64,000 nucleotides of DNA from Mogibacterium neglectum. Lineage in GTDB: Bacteria; Bacillota; Clostridia; Peptostreptococcales; Anaerovoracaceae. Location: contig NZ_CP128647.1 in the NCBI RefSeq assembly GCF_030644205.1, positions 1 through 64,000 on the forward strand. The letters are read 5' to 3'. Shown one piece after another: positions 28,201 to 36,016 of the stretch. Under the pieces are notes generated by a model. That model had not been told where the DNA came from. It worked only from the letters and a program-made list of their open reading frames with translations, and did not search any database. The translations under genes and the position numbers were made by a program. Every line of letters starts with the position of its first letter. Position 1 is the stretch's first letter.

Positions 28201-29210
28201 CTTGCACCGAATCATTTAATTTCGATAATCCTATAAAAGGAAATACGACAGTCTATGCAAAGTGGACTCCAAAAGCAGTAGAACCAACAAAGCATACTGT
28301 TGTGTTTGATAGCAATGGTGGAAGTGAAGTAACAAGCCAGACGGTGAATGATGGTGAAAAAGCGACTGCTCCAGCAGTTCCTACCAAAGCTGGACACAGA
28401 TTCGACAAGTGGATGAATGGAACCACTGCATATGACTTTAATACACCTGTAAAAGGCAACCTGAAATTAACGGCATCTTGGGTAGCTAATACATACACTG
28501 TAGCATTTGATACAGATGGTGGAAGTGTAGTTGCAAACCAAAGCGTTAAGTTCGGGGAGAAGGCTACTAAGCCAACAAACCCTGCTAAGAGTGGCTATAC
28601 ATTTGTAGGATGGTATACAGATAGGAGTTATGCTACTGAATTTGACTACACAAAGGCAATCATGGCAAATACGACTGTATATGCAAAGTGGAAAGCAGAT
28701 GTGGTAACCCCATCGACACCAGTAGCAGAATATAAGTTTACTATTGGTAAGGATGCTGCTTGGAATGGTGGGGATCTGAAGTTCAAGATTGAGAATGCAG
28801 AAGTAGATAAGAATGCTGCAGGGGATAAAGTAATTGACAGATTCCAGGGAATCGAAGTAGATGGACAAACTGTAGATCCATCGAACTATGATGCGAAGGC
28901 AGGAAGTGTTGTCCTCACTCTAAAGGAAAGCTATATCAGAAGCCTTACATCTGGTAGACATACGATAAAGGCTAAATTTAGAGGTGGTGAAACTGCTTCA
29001 ACAAGCTTCACAGTTACAAAGGCTAGTGCTAATAACAACATAAATCAAAGTGCATCTGCTAATAAAACGAGTGTTGCAAAGAAGAATTTAGCGAAGAAGA
29101 ACGTTGTCAAAACAGATGACAACACCAATATGTTCGCAGATATACTAGCATTAATTCTAGCTACATCAGCTCTTGTAGGGATTGCTACTTACAGAAGAAA
29201 GAGAGCATAA
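25221..29210 (+). CDS. large repeat-containing secreted surface protein
   Basis: This 1329-residue exported protein has a signal peptide ending near RASA, then about 370 residues of unrecognised sequence. Two similar modules of about 230 residues follow, both starting PKFDV-INGYA and joined by a short repeat domain. Three InlB-type B repeats (Flg_new) come next, each with F-S/D-GG near the start and GW-Y/x near the end (VFAGWYTD, FVGWYTD). The C-terminal module is shared with the protein at 21484 and ends with a membrane segment and YRRKRA. This mosaic is typical of Clostridia adhesins. AAGGAGG lies just upstream of the ATG. It follows tusA by 68 bases but is probably a separate unit. Confidence 0.85.
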   Translation: MGCIYNPKKVSAVLATILAVMLLCSLAFQRASAYTEKDTDLLYSTEKVVLKGMPVKDKGTKKLITDPIKFKYWDSTLQEYQGEVTSKDGILPDVELYKGHHYIFYSEDSNYITYNPNGKGVNIYLVLNETGSKAVNDRYYRGKGSETIDEFLMTKRSTPEADPENARRVKVSLPVFYEKDDSDSFDFGNTKIRFTSDTDVVEVPIKFGFVNAKLYEDMNYTVTVVSDDYTLDPFPLTVKDHSEDGRDKVAYMHFSCSPVSYIFLKDKSDAHNKDTTITSLSGKTSITGTNFMHGNYILRDRVLNMDIPKLQGKDYQVLDIDTINLYRNELSKIAAGNFKVTTAVPAGKTVNKVYYIDNKKELHEVPSKQTGDKVTFEMNSVGVYNNVILYKQQNAPKFDVSINGYAKWKDAYTLEAALDTDDFTIPADGASHVYLMTMDGSERIFLSNEDKLVKDGNKLIVKLKNKSYRDYRKFTELGLSVGSIESSDGGAMKSATAAHLISSVKFKLKSISYEEPTVKESNAGKIVANITGENLYFGEKPGENYDNFSIIPETEIDDRFVGSINGQLKFDVEVIDNEHAKITVSNIPENKTGKDQKWKVRVKRGWAVTLTPEIGTDDFVTIKARGEETPAKHSVKVNVGEGGTAQTDVTEAKAGDKVTVKVAPDAKHKLGKDVVSVKDASNNKIEVTTEDSKTYSFTMPDADVNVSVKFEKEKPKFDVAINGYANWKDSYTIEAALDSNSFTIPSGGASHVYLMTMDGSEKVYLSNDDQLVKDGNKLIVKLKNKSYHDYKKFTELGLSVGAIEGTDGGAMKSDASAHLLGGVKFSLQSISYDEPRVKEYNANKIVAHITGKNLYFGETQYTNYSIMPEVAIDGKFNGPINGQLKFDVNVIDDEHADITISNIPENTTGKDQKWTVRINRGWATQLTPETGADDYVTIKTKAGAVPVNEYTVTFNSNGGTHVVNQVVKEGQKAKRPLEPTREDYVFAGWYTDNACTESFNFDNPIKGNTTVYAKWTPKAVEPTKHTVVFDSNGGSEVTSQTVNDGEKATAPAVPTKAGHRFDKWMNGTTAYDFNTPVKGNLKLTASWVANTYTVAFDTDGGSVVANQSVKFGEKATKPTNPAKSGYTFVGWYTDRSYATEFDYTKAIMANTTVYAKWKADVVTPSTPVAEYKFTIGKDAAWNGGDLKFKIENAEVDKNAAGDKVIDRFQGIEVDGQTVDPSNYDAKAGSVVLTLKESYIRSLTSGRHTIKAKFRGGETASTSFTVTKASANNNINQSASANKTSVAKKNLAKKNVVKTDDNTNMFADILALILATSALVGIATYRRKRA
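26406..28040 (+). repeat. tandem pair of about 0.7-kb coding modules inside the surface-protein gene
   Basis: Module A (about 26406-27090) and module B (about 27363-28040) encode closely related sequences: both contain SHVYLMTMDGSE, KDGNKLIVKLKNKSY and IPENxTGKDQKW. They are joined by about 270 bases encoding a different small repeat domain. An internal duplication produced them, and stretches of the DNA are still nearly identical. Confidence 0.85.
28744..29210 (+). repeat. 467-bp direct repeat, copy 2
   Basis: This is the partner of 22346-22812, covering the 3' end of the large surface-protein gene. Same length, no gaps, about 97 percent identical by eye. Confidence 0.95.
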
Positions 29211-29255
29211 AAAATAAGAGCATTAGATTTATAAATACCGATTCTAATTAAATGA

Positions 29256-29294
29256 AAAACCACTGCGGTCGCAAGCGCGTCTGCAGTGGTTTTA
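29256..29294. terminator. terminator after the large surface-protein gene
   Basis: The stem AAACCACTGC/GCAGTGGTTT is followed by TTAT. It lies between convergent genes (surface protein and plsC) and has A and T runs on opposite sides, so it may serve both. Confidence 0.75.
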
Positions 29295-29355
29295 TCGTTA
29301 TTTCAATATTTAAAATTTAACTACTCAATTCATATTCAATGAGCCCAGTTAATAT

Positions 29356-30087
29356 CTAGCGATACTGCTCTATCCCAGCCCTGATAGTGTCCTCAACTTC
29401 ATGCTGTGCAGCAAGCTGCTCCTTCCTAGGCATGTTCGAGATGTCTACAGTTGGGTGAATTATAACCTTAATGGTTCCGCCAGTGAATGTATTGTGCTCC
29501 TCAAATATCTTATATGAATCGATAATCGAAACTGGCACGATTGGCACGCCAGCCTTCTGTGCGAATTTAAAGCTACCTTCCTTAAAATGCCCCATGTCAT
29601 TGCTGTGACTTCTCGTACCCTCCGGGAAGATTACAAAAGAATACCCTTTCTTGAATAGGTTGATAACCTCTGCGAGGGTTTTTACTGCAGAACGAGGATT
29701 GCCACGGTCTATAAATACGGACTGTGTGCCTCGAATTACATCAGCGAGTGGCTTGAGCTTCTTAGTCTCGGATTTTGAGATAAAGCCTATCTGCGTAGAA
29801 CGGAAAGCCGCAATCATCGCATATATGTCTGCGTATCCTTGGTGATTTGCAACGATTAGGAACGGACTTTTGGCAGGAATATTTTCTGGATTTATTACAT
29901 CAACTGTGATTCCAAGTGCTTTTCCCGTGTAATCACAAAATTCATCCTCCGCTTTGCGGATCAATCGCTGTGCTTTAGCATGATCATCCTGTGCCTGTGC
30001 GGCTCTGATTGCCGGCACGTTTTTCATGTATTTGCGGAAGCCCGCTCTAATCTTGTTGAGTGCTATTGTATTTTTAAATGGGTTCAT
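29356..30087 (-). CDS. plsC: 1-acyl-sn-glycerol-3-phosphate acyltransferase (PlsC family)
   Basis: The enzyme transfers an acyl chain to lysophosphatidic acid to make phosphatidic acid. The acyltransferase motifs appear in order: NHQGYAD (H-x4-D) near residue 88, then VFIDRGNP, FPEGTRS and VPIVPVS. ATG 30087 has GGAGG 7 bases upstream and gives 243 residues. It is divergent from dtd over a 108-base gap. The substrate (glycerol or another lysophospholipid) cannot be told from sequence alone. Confidence 0.92.
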   Translation of the reverse strand: MNPFKNTIALNKIRAGFRKYMKNVPAIRAAQAQDDHAKAQRLIRKAEDEFCDYTGKALGITVDVINPENIPAKSPFLIVANHQGYADIYAMIAAFRSTQIGFISKSETKKLKPLADVIRGTQSVFIDRGNPRSAVKTLAEVINLFKKGYSFVIFPEGTRSHSNDMGHFKEGSFKFAQKAGVPIVPVSIIDSYKIFEEHNTFTGGTIKVIIHPTVDISNMPRKEQLAAQHEVEDTIRAGIEQYR

Positions 30088-30195
30088 AATATCCTCCAAT
30101 TGAACATTCTTATTCGTGTAATTATATCTATATAATGCTATAATTTTATGAAAATATACGCGAAAAATCAAGAAATTAAGGAGCATTTAAGACAT

Positions 30196-30648
30196 ATGAA
30201 ATTTGTAATACAAAGAGTGACACATGCAGATGTGGTCGTTGATGGAAATGAGATCGGTAGGATAGGAAAAGGCTTTATGGTGCTCATCGGTGTGTCGAAG
30301 GAAGATGACAAGATTATTGCTGACAAGATGGTAGATAAGATGATTAAGCTTAGGATATTTGAAGATGAGAATGGAAAGACGAATCTATCTCTAGATGATG
30401 TCGATGGAGAGCTGCTACTTATATCTCAGTTTACACTCTATGATGCAAACTGTAAGAAAGGTAATAGGCCATCGTTCATCGATGCGGGTGCTCCTGATGA
30501 GGCAAATGATTTATATGATTATATAATCGAGAAATGCAAGGAACGTATAAAAGTAGTTGAATGTGGTGAGTTCGGTGCCGACATGAAGGTTAGCCTCTTA
30601 AATGATGGACCATTCACGATAATACTCAATAGTCCAGAGATAGTATAA
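30196..30648 (+). CDS. dtd: D-aminoacyl-tRNA deacylase
   Basis: The enzyme hydrolyses D-amino acids from mischarged tRNAs. The 150-residue protein has both family motifs, SQFTLY and GNRPSF, and ends with the NDGPFTIIL strand holding the conserved cis Gly-Pro region of the fold. ATG 30196 is chosen because it starts the usual [14 protein letters not shown] lies about 12 bases upstream. Confidence 0.96.
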   Translation: MKFVIQRVTHADVVVDGNEIGRIGKGFMVLIGVSKEDDKIIADKMVDKMIKLRIFEDENGKTNLSLDDVDGELLLISQFTLYDANCKKGNRPSFIDAGAPDEANDLYDYIIEKCKERIKVVECGEFGADMKVSLLNDGPFTIILNSPEIV

Positions 30649-30656
30649 ATAAATAC

Positions 30657-30797
30657 AATATAGTTACACGTGTTTCAGCTGCTAAATTTAAGCCGATGAT
30701 TGAAGGATTAAAGTGGACATCATCTGACACTGTAACTGTTACATTTAGCGACAATGTTACACTGGATGATGTGCAAAGAACGTCAAGAATAAACTAG
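30657..30797 (+). pseudogene. remnant of a surface-protein gene (N-terminal part)
   Basis: A frame without any start codon reads VSAAKFKPMIEGLKWTSS and VTVTFSDNVTL before a stop at 30795. It resembles the region just after the signal cleavage site of the protein at 21484 (VSAAELNAKP, then EASWSSPQEIRVKFDRNL). The signal peptide and everything after about 45 residues are missing. It is most likely a broken paralogue left between dtd and the kinase gene. Confidence 0.6.
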
Positions 30798-30852
30798 CAG
30801 CAGGGCGAGATAATATACTTTTATCGTATACATAAACACTAAAGGAGCTGAA

Positions 30853-32184
30853 ATGAACCACTACCTAGATAAACTCAAGAACGTGCTTGCGATTGCACTT
30901 GTTATATCAGTCGCGGCACAGATTAATATAGATGCACCTAAGGTGGCACCAGGATTCGTATTTGCCATAGATGTAATCGTTCTTAATCTGTTCATTTATT
31001 GCTTTTCAGATAAATACTCTGCTATGCAAATAGCTCTCATCTCTGCAGCATTTTCCTCGACATTCCGTTTTATTACGTCGATGAGCGCAGGTATGAGCTT
31101 CAAGGAAAATGCATTAAATTGTTTTCCTGATGCCATTTTCTTTATTACGTATGGTCTGATAATTACAGTATGTCTTATGGCATATAGAGACAAGAAAGTT
31201 CCGTTAATGTACTTCTGCATTTCGACTTTCATAGCAGATTTTGGAGGAAATGTGACAGAAGTGTATGTGCTGTCTCTGATAAGAAATGGAAATTTCATAT
31301 CAACAGATATGTTTAATACACTGATGATCATAGCTATGGCGAGAACTGGAATAGCTCTGACGATAATTCTCAGTATGGAGTACTACACAAAGGTGCAGAC
31401 AGAGCGCTCGCATAATCGCAAGATTCAGTTTATGGTGGATCAAAGTGTGACCATCTCTGATGAGATGAGATTCATTCTCAACAATAAGGAAGACGTAGAG
31501 CGCGTCCTTAAGGAGGCATATGCTCTACATACTGATATGAAGAAGGCAGGAATTTCTGATGAGTTCACAAGACGAGCTCTCGAAATCGCTAGAGGAACGC
31601 ATGAAATCAAGGGCTGCTATCAGGAAATCCTAGATACACTAGACAACCTAAACAGAAATTCTCAAGGAGAACCTGATCTCTTGATGTCGGAAATCTTGAA
31701 GTTCATGAAGAGCAATATTTTAAAGACTGCAGTGGCTAAACATATGAACATAAAGTTTGAGATAGATCAGCGTATGGATTTTAAGGTTAAGGAGAGCTAC
31801 AAGACGATTTCTGTTCTCAGAAATCTTACGGTTAATGCATTAGAAGCATTTGAAGGAACTGATGGAGAGATCAGAGTTCTAGTAGCATGGTGTAGACATA
31901 GTAGCCTTGGACCTTGCCATCGCATTGAAGTCGAAGATAATGGTCCAGGAATCGACGAGGCTGATATTGAAACAATTTTTCTTCCAGGATATTCAACTAA
32001 GATGAACATGGACACGGGGCTTGTACAAAGAGGTTTAGGCCTTTCGCTTGTACGAGATTATGTAGAGAATGACTTCGGTGGTAGAATCAGAGTTAAGAAT
32101 CGAAAAGAGGGTGGTACCAGATTTGTAATCGAGATTCCACCGGGCAGATTTGAGGAGGAAACTAGATGGATTTTTACATCCTAG
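30853..32184 (+). CDS. membrane sensor histidine kinase (GlnK-like)
   Basis: The 443-residue protein has five or six membrane segments in the first 190 residues and no large extracytoplasmic domain. A probable phospho-acceptor histidine follows in GTHEIKGCYQE, then the ATPase N-box RNLTVNALEAF and G-boxes EDNGPGID and GLGLSLV. The partner regulator overlaps its end by 19 bases and has a YcbB/GlnL-type output domain, so the pair resembles Bacillus GlnK-GlnL, which senses glutamine. The actual signal is not known here. Confidence 0.87.
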   Translation: MNHYLDKLKNVLAIALVISVAAQINIDAPKVAPGFVFAIDVIVLNLFIYCFSDKYSAMQIALISAAFSSTFRFITSMSAGMSFKENALNCFPDAIFFITYGLIITVCLMAYRDKKVPLMYFCISTFIADFGGNVTEVYVLSLIRNGNFISTDMFNTLMIIAMARTGIALTIILSMEYYTKVQTERSHNRKIQFMVDQSVTISDEMRFILNNKEDVERVLKEAYALHTDMKKAGISDEFTRRALEIARGTHEIKGCYQEILDTLDNLNRNSQGEPDLLMSEILKFMKSNILKTAVAKHMNIKFEIDQRMDFKVKESYKTISVLRNLTVNALEAFEGTDGEIRVLVAWCRHSSLGPCHRIEVEDNGPGIDEADIETIFLPGYSTKMNMDTGLVQRGLGLSLVRDYVENDFGGRIRVKNRKEGGTRFVIEIPPGRFEEETRWIFTS

Positions 32185-33023
32185 ATGACGACATAGCTGT
32201 TGTAAAAACGCTGAAACACATAATTACGGAGAGGAAAATCGGCACAGTTATCGGATATAACACCGATGTTGAGTGTGCGATTGAGGATATCAAAGAAGAA
32301 AGCCCTTCGATAATAATGGTGGATTTCATGATGAAAGAGATGGACGGAATTACCTTTATTAAGGAAGTTAAGAAGTTCAATCGCGAGACGGCATTCATCA
32401 TGATTTCTAAGTTATCCGACAAGTCTCTTGTAAATCAGGCTTATGATGCAGGAGTCGAGTTTTTCGTAAGCAAGCCAATTAATGTGTTAGAGATAGAACG
32501 AGTGTGTCAGAACATAATTGAGAGAATCAAGCTCAAGAAAGTCGTGAATAACATTCAAAATGCATTCATGGAGGTTAATAATTCTAGTGACTCGATACAA
32601 GCTAAAAGAGAGTTGACAGCTGAAAGGAAGCAAAACTGGCTAGATGTTATGCTCGGATCACTTGGCATACTCGGAGAAAAAGGCACTAACGATATCCGTA
32701 AGATTTACGACCGAATGGAGAAAAGCGACAGTGCATATTCGAAACAGATTCTAGGCGATGTTGCTGAATCTCTTGGAGATAGTGAGAAAAATGTTGAGCA
32801 GAGAGTGAGACGTGCACTCAAGAAGGCACTTGCAAATGTTGCAGCAGCTAAAATTGATATGGTTCAGGACGATACTCAGATATATGCAAAATATGTATTT
32901 GACCATCTTTCCATCAAAATGGAAGTCAACTTCCAAGAAGGTCTTTCACCAGCAGGAGGACGAGTTAGTATCTCGAAGTTTATGGATGGACTTAATGTAT
33001 ATCGAGACTTTATTGAGGAATAA
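32166..33023 (+). CDS. response regulator with YcbB/GlnL-type DNA-binding domain
   Basis: The receiver domain (residues 1-120) has DDD near the start, the phosphorylated aspartate in MVDFMMKEMDG, and the conserved lysine in VSKPI. The C-terminal half (KQNWLDVMLGSLGI through the DRVRRALKKAL-like helix) matches the YcbB domain of GlnL. In Bacillus, GlnL activates glutaminase and glutamine transport genes; none is adjacent here. Translation is coupled to the kinase by overlap, and a terminator follows at 33070. Confidence 0.87.
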   Translation: MDFYILDDDIAVVKTLKHIITERKIGTVIGYNTDVECAIEDIKEESPSIIMVDFMMKEMDGITFIKEVKKFNRETAFIMISKLSDKSLVNQAYDAGVEFFVSKPINVLEIERVCQNIIERIKLKKVVNNIQNAFMEVNNSSDSIQAKRELTAERKQNWLDVMLGSLGILGEKGTNDIRKIYDRMEKSDSAYSKQILGDVAESLGDSEKNVEQRVRRALKKALANVAAAKIDMVQDDTQIYAKYVFDHLSIKMEVNFQEGLSPAGGRVSISKFMDGLNVYRDFIEE

Positions 33024-33069
33024 ATTTTGTAAATAAAAGAAAAATAATTAAAAAACATGTATTATAATA

Positions 33070-33107
33070 AACTTGCGGAATCTTTATGAGGTTCTGTGAG
33101 TTTTTTT
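33070..33107 (+). terminator. terminator after the two-component system
   Basis: A 13-base stem with several G-T pairs (AACTTGCGGAATC against GGTTCTGTGAGTT) is followed by a run of seven T. Confidence 0.7.
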
Positions 33108-33175
33108 GAAGTCATAATGACAAGATAATAACGAAGTTATTTCTATTAAAGTAAAGACATGAAAGGAGTTGTCTT

Positions 33176-34090
33176 ATGCAGAAGTCAGGTAGCATTAAAG
33201 GTAAACTTTTACTACTATTTATTGCGGTTGCATGGGGAAGCTCGATGGTAGTCATCAAAGGCTCTACGGACTTTATCCCACCAGGTATGCTTCTTGCACT
33301 ACGTTTTACGATTGCAAGTGTCATCCTAGCTCTTATTTATCGCAAGCAACTTAAGCTTATAGATAAGGATTATATCAAAGCAGGCATTTTCATTGGCGTA
33401 TGCTTATTCTGCGCATACTTCACACAGACTATAGGGGTTATGCTCGAGATGCCTGGAAAGAGCCACTTCCTCTCATCAGCATACTGCGTATTTGTACCAT
33501 TTATCGGATGGATAGTTCTCAGAGAGAAACCAAAGATGTACCACATCGTTGCTGCGACAATGTGTGCAGTCGGCATCATATTCGTATCAGTTGCAGGAAC
33601 ATTTAGCATCAGCTTTGGCGATAGCATCTCAATCTTAAGCTCTCTATTCTGGGCATCTCAGATTATAGCTATTGCTAAGTGGGGTGAGGATAAGGATCCA
33701 GGAATCATCACGATGCTTCAGTTTATAGTATCTGCAGTCTTAGCGTGGGGATTCACACTAACACAGGAACATCTCGGAAAAGTACAGATTAACGGGGAAG
33801 TAATCTTCGGAGTTCTTTACCTAGGTATCGTTTGTTCCGGACTTTGTTTCTTATTCCAGACTATTTCACAGAAAACAGAGTCGCCTACAAGCGTATCCAT
33901 TATCCTCAGCTTCGAGAACATATTCGGTATCGTATTCGGAATGGTATTCTTCAACGAGACGATGACGGTTAATAAGGCTATCGGATTCGTACTCATGTTT
34001 GCTGCTATTCTAATCGCTGAGCTACAGCCAAACTTTTTAAAGAGCAAGGCGGATAAGGCAAGAGAAGCGCAAGAGAAACAGACTGTGTAA
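33176..34090 (+). CDS. EamA-family (DMT superfamily) transporter
   Basis: The 304-residue protein has ten predicted membrane segments in two homologous EamA halves. Family features are AVAWGSSMVVIKG near the start and PTSVSIILSFENIFG near the start of the last pair of helices. Such proteins usually export amino acids or other small metabolites; the substrate is unknown. AAAGGAGTTG precedes the ATG. A short charged tail (KADKAREAQEK) ends it. Confidence 0.88.
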   Translation: MQKSGSIKGKLLLLFIAVAWGSSMVVIKGSTDFIPPGMLLALRFTIASVILALIYRKQLKLIDKDYIKAGIFIGVCLFCAYFTQTIGVMLEMPGKSHFLSSAYCVFVPFIGWIVLREKPKMYHIVAATMCAVGIIFVSVAGTFSISFGDSISILSSLFWASQIIAIAKWGEDKDPGIITMLQFIVSAVLAWGFTLTQEHLGKVQINGEVIFGVLYLGIVCSGLCFLFQTISQKTESPTSVSIILSFENIFGIVFGMVFFNETMTVNKAIGFVLMFAAILIAELQPNFLKSKADKAREAQEKQTV

Positions 34091-34206
34091 AACTACAGAT
34101 ATCACATGGTAATTAATAAAATCGTGTAAAAAGATATAATATCGCAAAACTGTATATGTAAAAATAAACGTTATTATCAAAAATCAGATATACAAGGAGA
34201 TTAATT

Positions 34207-35304
34207 ATGGCATTCGAATTAAGAAAATATACACATCCAGATTTAACAGAGCAGAAATTTATTGATTCACCAGACTGTAGACTTGAGGAAGCGCCTAAGG
34301 ACGGAGTAGTTCCATTTGACTTCCATGCGCTAAGTATTTTCCCTGAGTACTTCAAGATCAATGGAGAATGGTTGCTTTGTGAAGAGAGCAGGATGGATAC
34401 CGTTCCAGTCTATGATGGCGGAAAGGTACTTGCACTAGAGGCAAGAAGAGTTAAGAAAGGACAGCTTGTAGTTTGCGGACGCACAGAGTGCTGCGAGGAA
34501 GGAATCTACATGCATGCCGATGGATTCAATGAGAACACAGGCGCAAAGGCAGATACATTTGCATTTAGAACAGGACGTTCAAGAGAGACTGCATTTTCCA
34601 AGGATTTCGACGAAATCGTTGAGCTGCTAAAGCACGAGAAGGATAACGGAAAGATCGTATGGGTTATGGGACCTGCTTTCTCGTTCGATATCAAAGCTAG
34701 AAGAGCTCTTTCGGCACTCATCGAAAACGGATATGCACATGCAGTTCTAGCAGGTAATGCTCTTGCTTCTCACGACCTTGAAGGTGCATATATGCAGACA
34801 GCTTTAGGGCAGAATATCTATACGCAGGAGAATGTGCCAAATGGTCACTATAACCATCTAGACCTAATCAACAGAGTAAGAGCAGCTGGATCTATGAAGG
34901 CTTTTGTTGAGCAGGAGAATCTAGATAATGGTGTAATGACAGCGGCTATCAAGAATGATGTTCCTATCGTGCTCGGTGGTTCAATCCGTGATGATGGACC
35001 TCTTCCAGAGGTATACGGAAATTGCTATGATGCACAGGATGCAATGAGAGCTCACGTTAGTAAGGCTACGACTGTAATTACAATGGCTACGATGCTTCAC
35101 TCAATCGCTGTTGGTAACATGACACCAAGCTTCCGTGTGCTAGAGGATGGAACAATTCGTCAGACATATTTCTACGTTTGTGATGCATCTGAATTTGTAG
35201 TAAACAAGCTAGCTGACAGAGGGTCCCTCTCTTCAAAGGGTATCATAACAAATGCACAGGACTTCATCTGCAACATCGCTGATGGTCTTGGATTAAAGTA
35301 CTAG
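34207..35304 (+). CDS. TIGR00300 / LOR-SDH-like protein, possible ornithine cyclodeaminase type
   Basis: The sequence around VWVMGPAFSFD, LLAGNALASHDLEGA-like (AVLAGNALASHDLEG) and GQNIYTQ...NGHYNHLD resembles the TIGR00300 family. That family holds the archaeal-type ornithine cyclodeaminase and the C-terminal part of cyanobacterial AgrE/ArgZ. In that family the C-terminal half binds NAD and may convert ornithine to proline and ammonia. The 365 residues include an N-terminal domain of about 100 residues with paired cysteines (CGRTECCEEG). The start has AAGGAG upstream. Function by family only; moderate confidence. Confidence 0.5.
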   Translation: MAFELRKYTHPDLTEQKFIDSPDCRLEEAPKDGVVPFDFHALSIFPEYFKINGEWLLCEESRMDTVPVYDGGKVLALEARRVKKGQLVVCGRTECCEEGIYMHADGFNENTGAKADTFAFRTGRSRETAFSKDFDEIVELLKHEKDNGKIVWVMGPAFSFDIKARRALSALIENGYAHAVLAGNALASHDLEGAYMQTALGQNIYTQENVPNGHYNHLDLINRVRAAGSMKAFVEQENLDNGVMTAAIKNDVPIVLGGSIRDDGPLPEVYGNCYDAQDAMRAHVSKATTVITMATMLHSIAVGNMTPSFRVLEDGTIRQTYFYVCDASEFVVNKLADRGSLSSKGIITNAQDFICNIADGLGLKY

Positions 35305-35491
35305 TAGCTTTTGTATAAAGCATAATTAGTAGAAGAATATAAAAACATATAACAAAAAATATAATTCCATACAGACATGCCTAATTATGGTAACTTAGCT
35401 AGCCTCAGAAAAAAAGCGCATTGAACTATGTTATAATTATTATCGTCATTAGAGTGCATGAAGCACTTGATAAAATAAGAGAGGCGATAAC

Positions 35492-35911
35492 ATGAATATA
35501 CTAGTAATCGATGCACAAGGTGGCGGCATAGGACGCCAGCTTGTAACTAAGCTGCTAGAGAGGATTCCAGAAGCAGATATAGTAGCTGCAGGGACCAATA
35601 GCATGGCAACGAATGCCATGATTAAAGCAGGAGCTAAGAAGGCAGCGACAGGTGAAAATGCTATCAGGTACTGCGCATCACAGGCAGAGATTATCACAGG
35701 ACCAATTGGTATTCTTGTTGCTAATGCGATGCTCGGAGAGATTTCTCCAGCCATAGCGGAAAGCGTAGGTTCTAGCACCGCCCCGAAGGTGCTAATACCG
35801 ACTGCGCATTGTAACACCATAATTTCAGGCACTAAAGCGCTATCAGTAAAAGACAGTATCGAGGATGCGGTCGAAAGAATCGTAAGAATCTATGGTAGCG
35901 AAGACAATTAA
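35492..35911 (+). CDS. DUF3842-family protein
   Basis: This 139-residue protein begins NILVIDAQGGGIGRQL, a Rossmann-like dinucleotide-binding start, and ends with a helical tail. GTNSMATNAMIKAGA and PTAHCNTII are family features. The role is unknown. It lies 105 bases before a nickel-type ABC importer and larE-larB. A terminator between them (35944) suggests separate transcription, but the neighbourhood hints at a link to cofactor or metal metabolism. Confidence 0.75.
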   Translation: MNILVIDAQGGGIGRQLVTKLLERIPEADIVAAGTNSMATNAMIKAGAKKAATGENAIRYCASQAEIITGPIGILVANAMLGEISPAIAESVGSSTAPKVLIPTAHCNTIISGTKALSVKDSIEDAVERIVRIYGSEDN

Positions 35912-35943
35912 ATAGCCTATATAAAACATTAACCAAGCCAAGA

Positions 35944-35985
35944 AGGCCGGATAGATTGCTGAAGCAATCATACCCGGTCTTTTTA
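35944..35985 (+). terminator. terminator after the DUF3842 gene
   Basis: A long two-part stem (GGCCGG with CCGGTC, and GATTGCT with AGCAATC) is followed by five T. Confidence 0.85.
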
Positions 35986-36016
35986 TACGCAAATTTACAG
36001 GAGTAAATATATTCAC

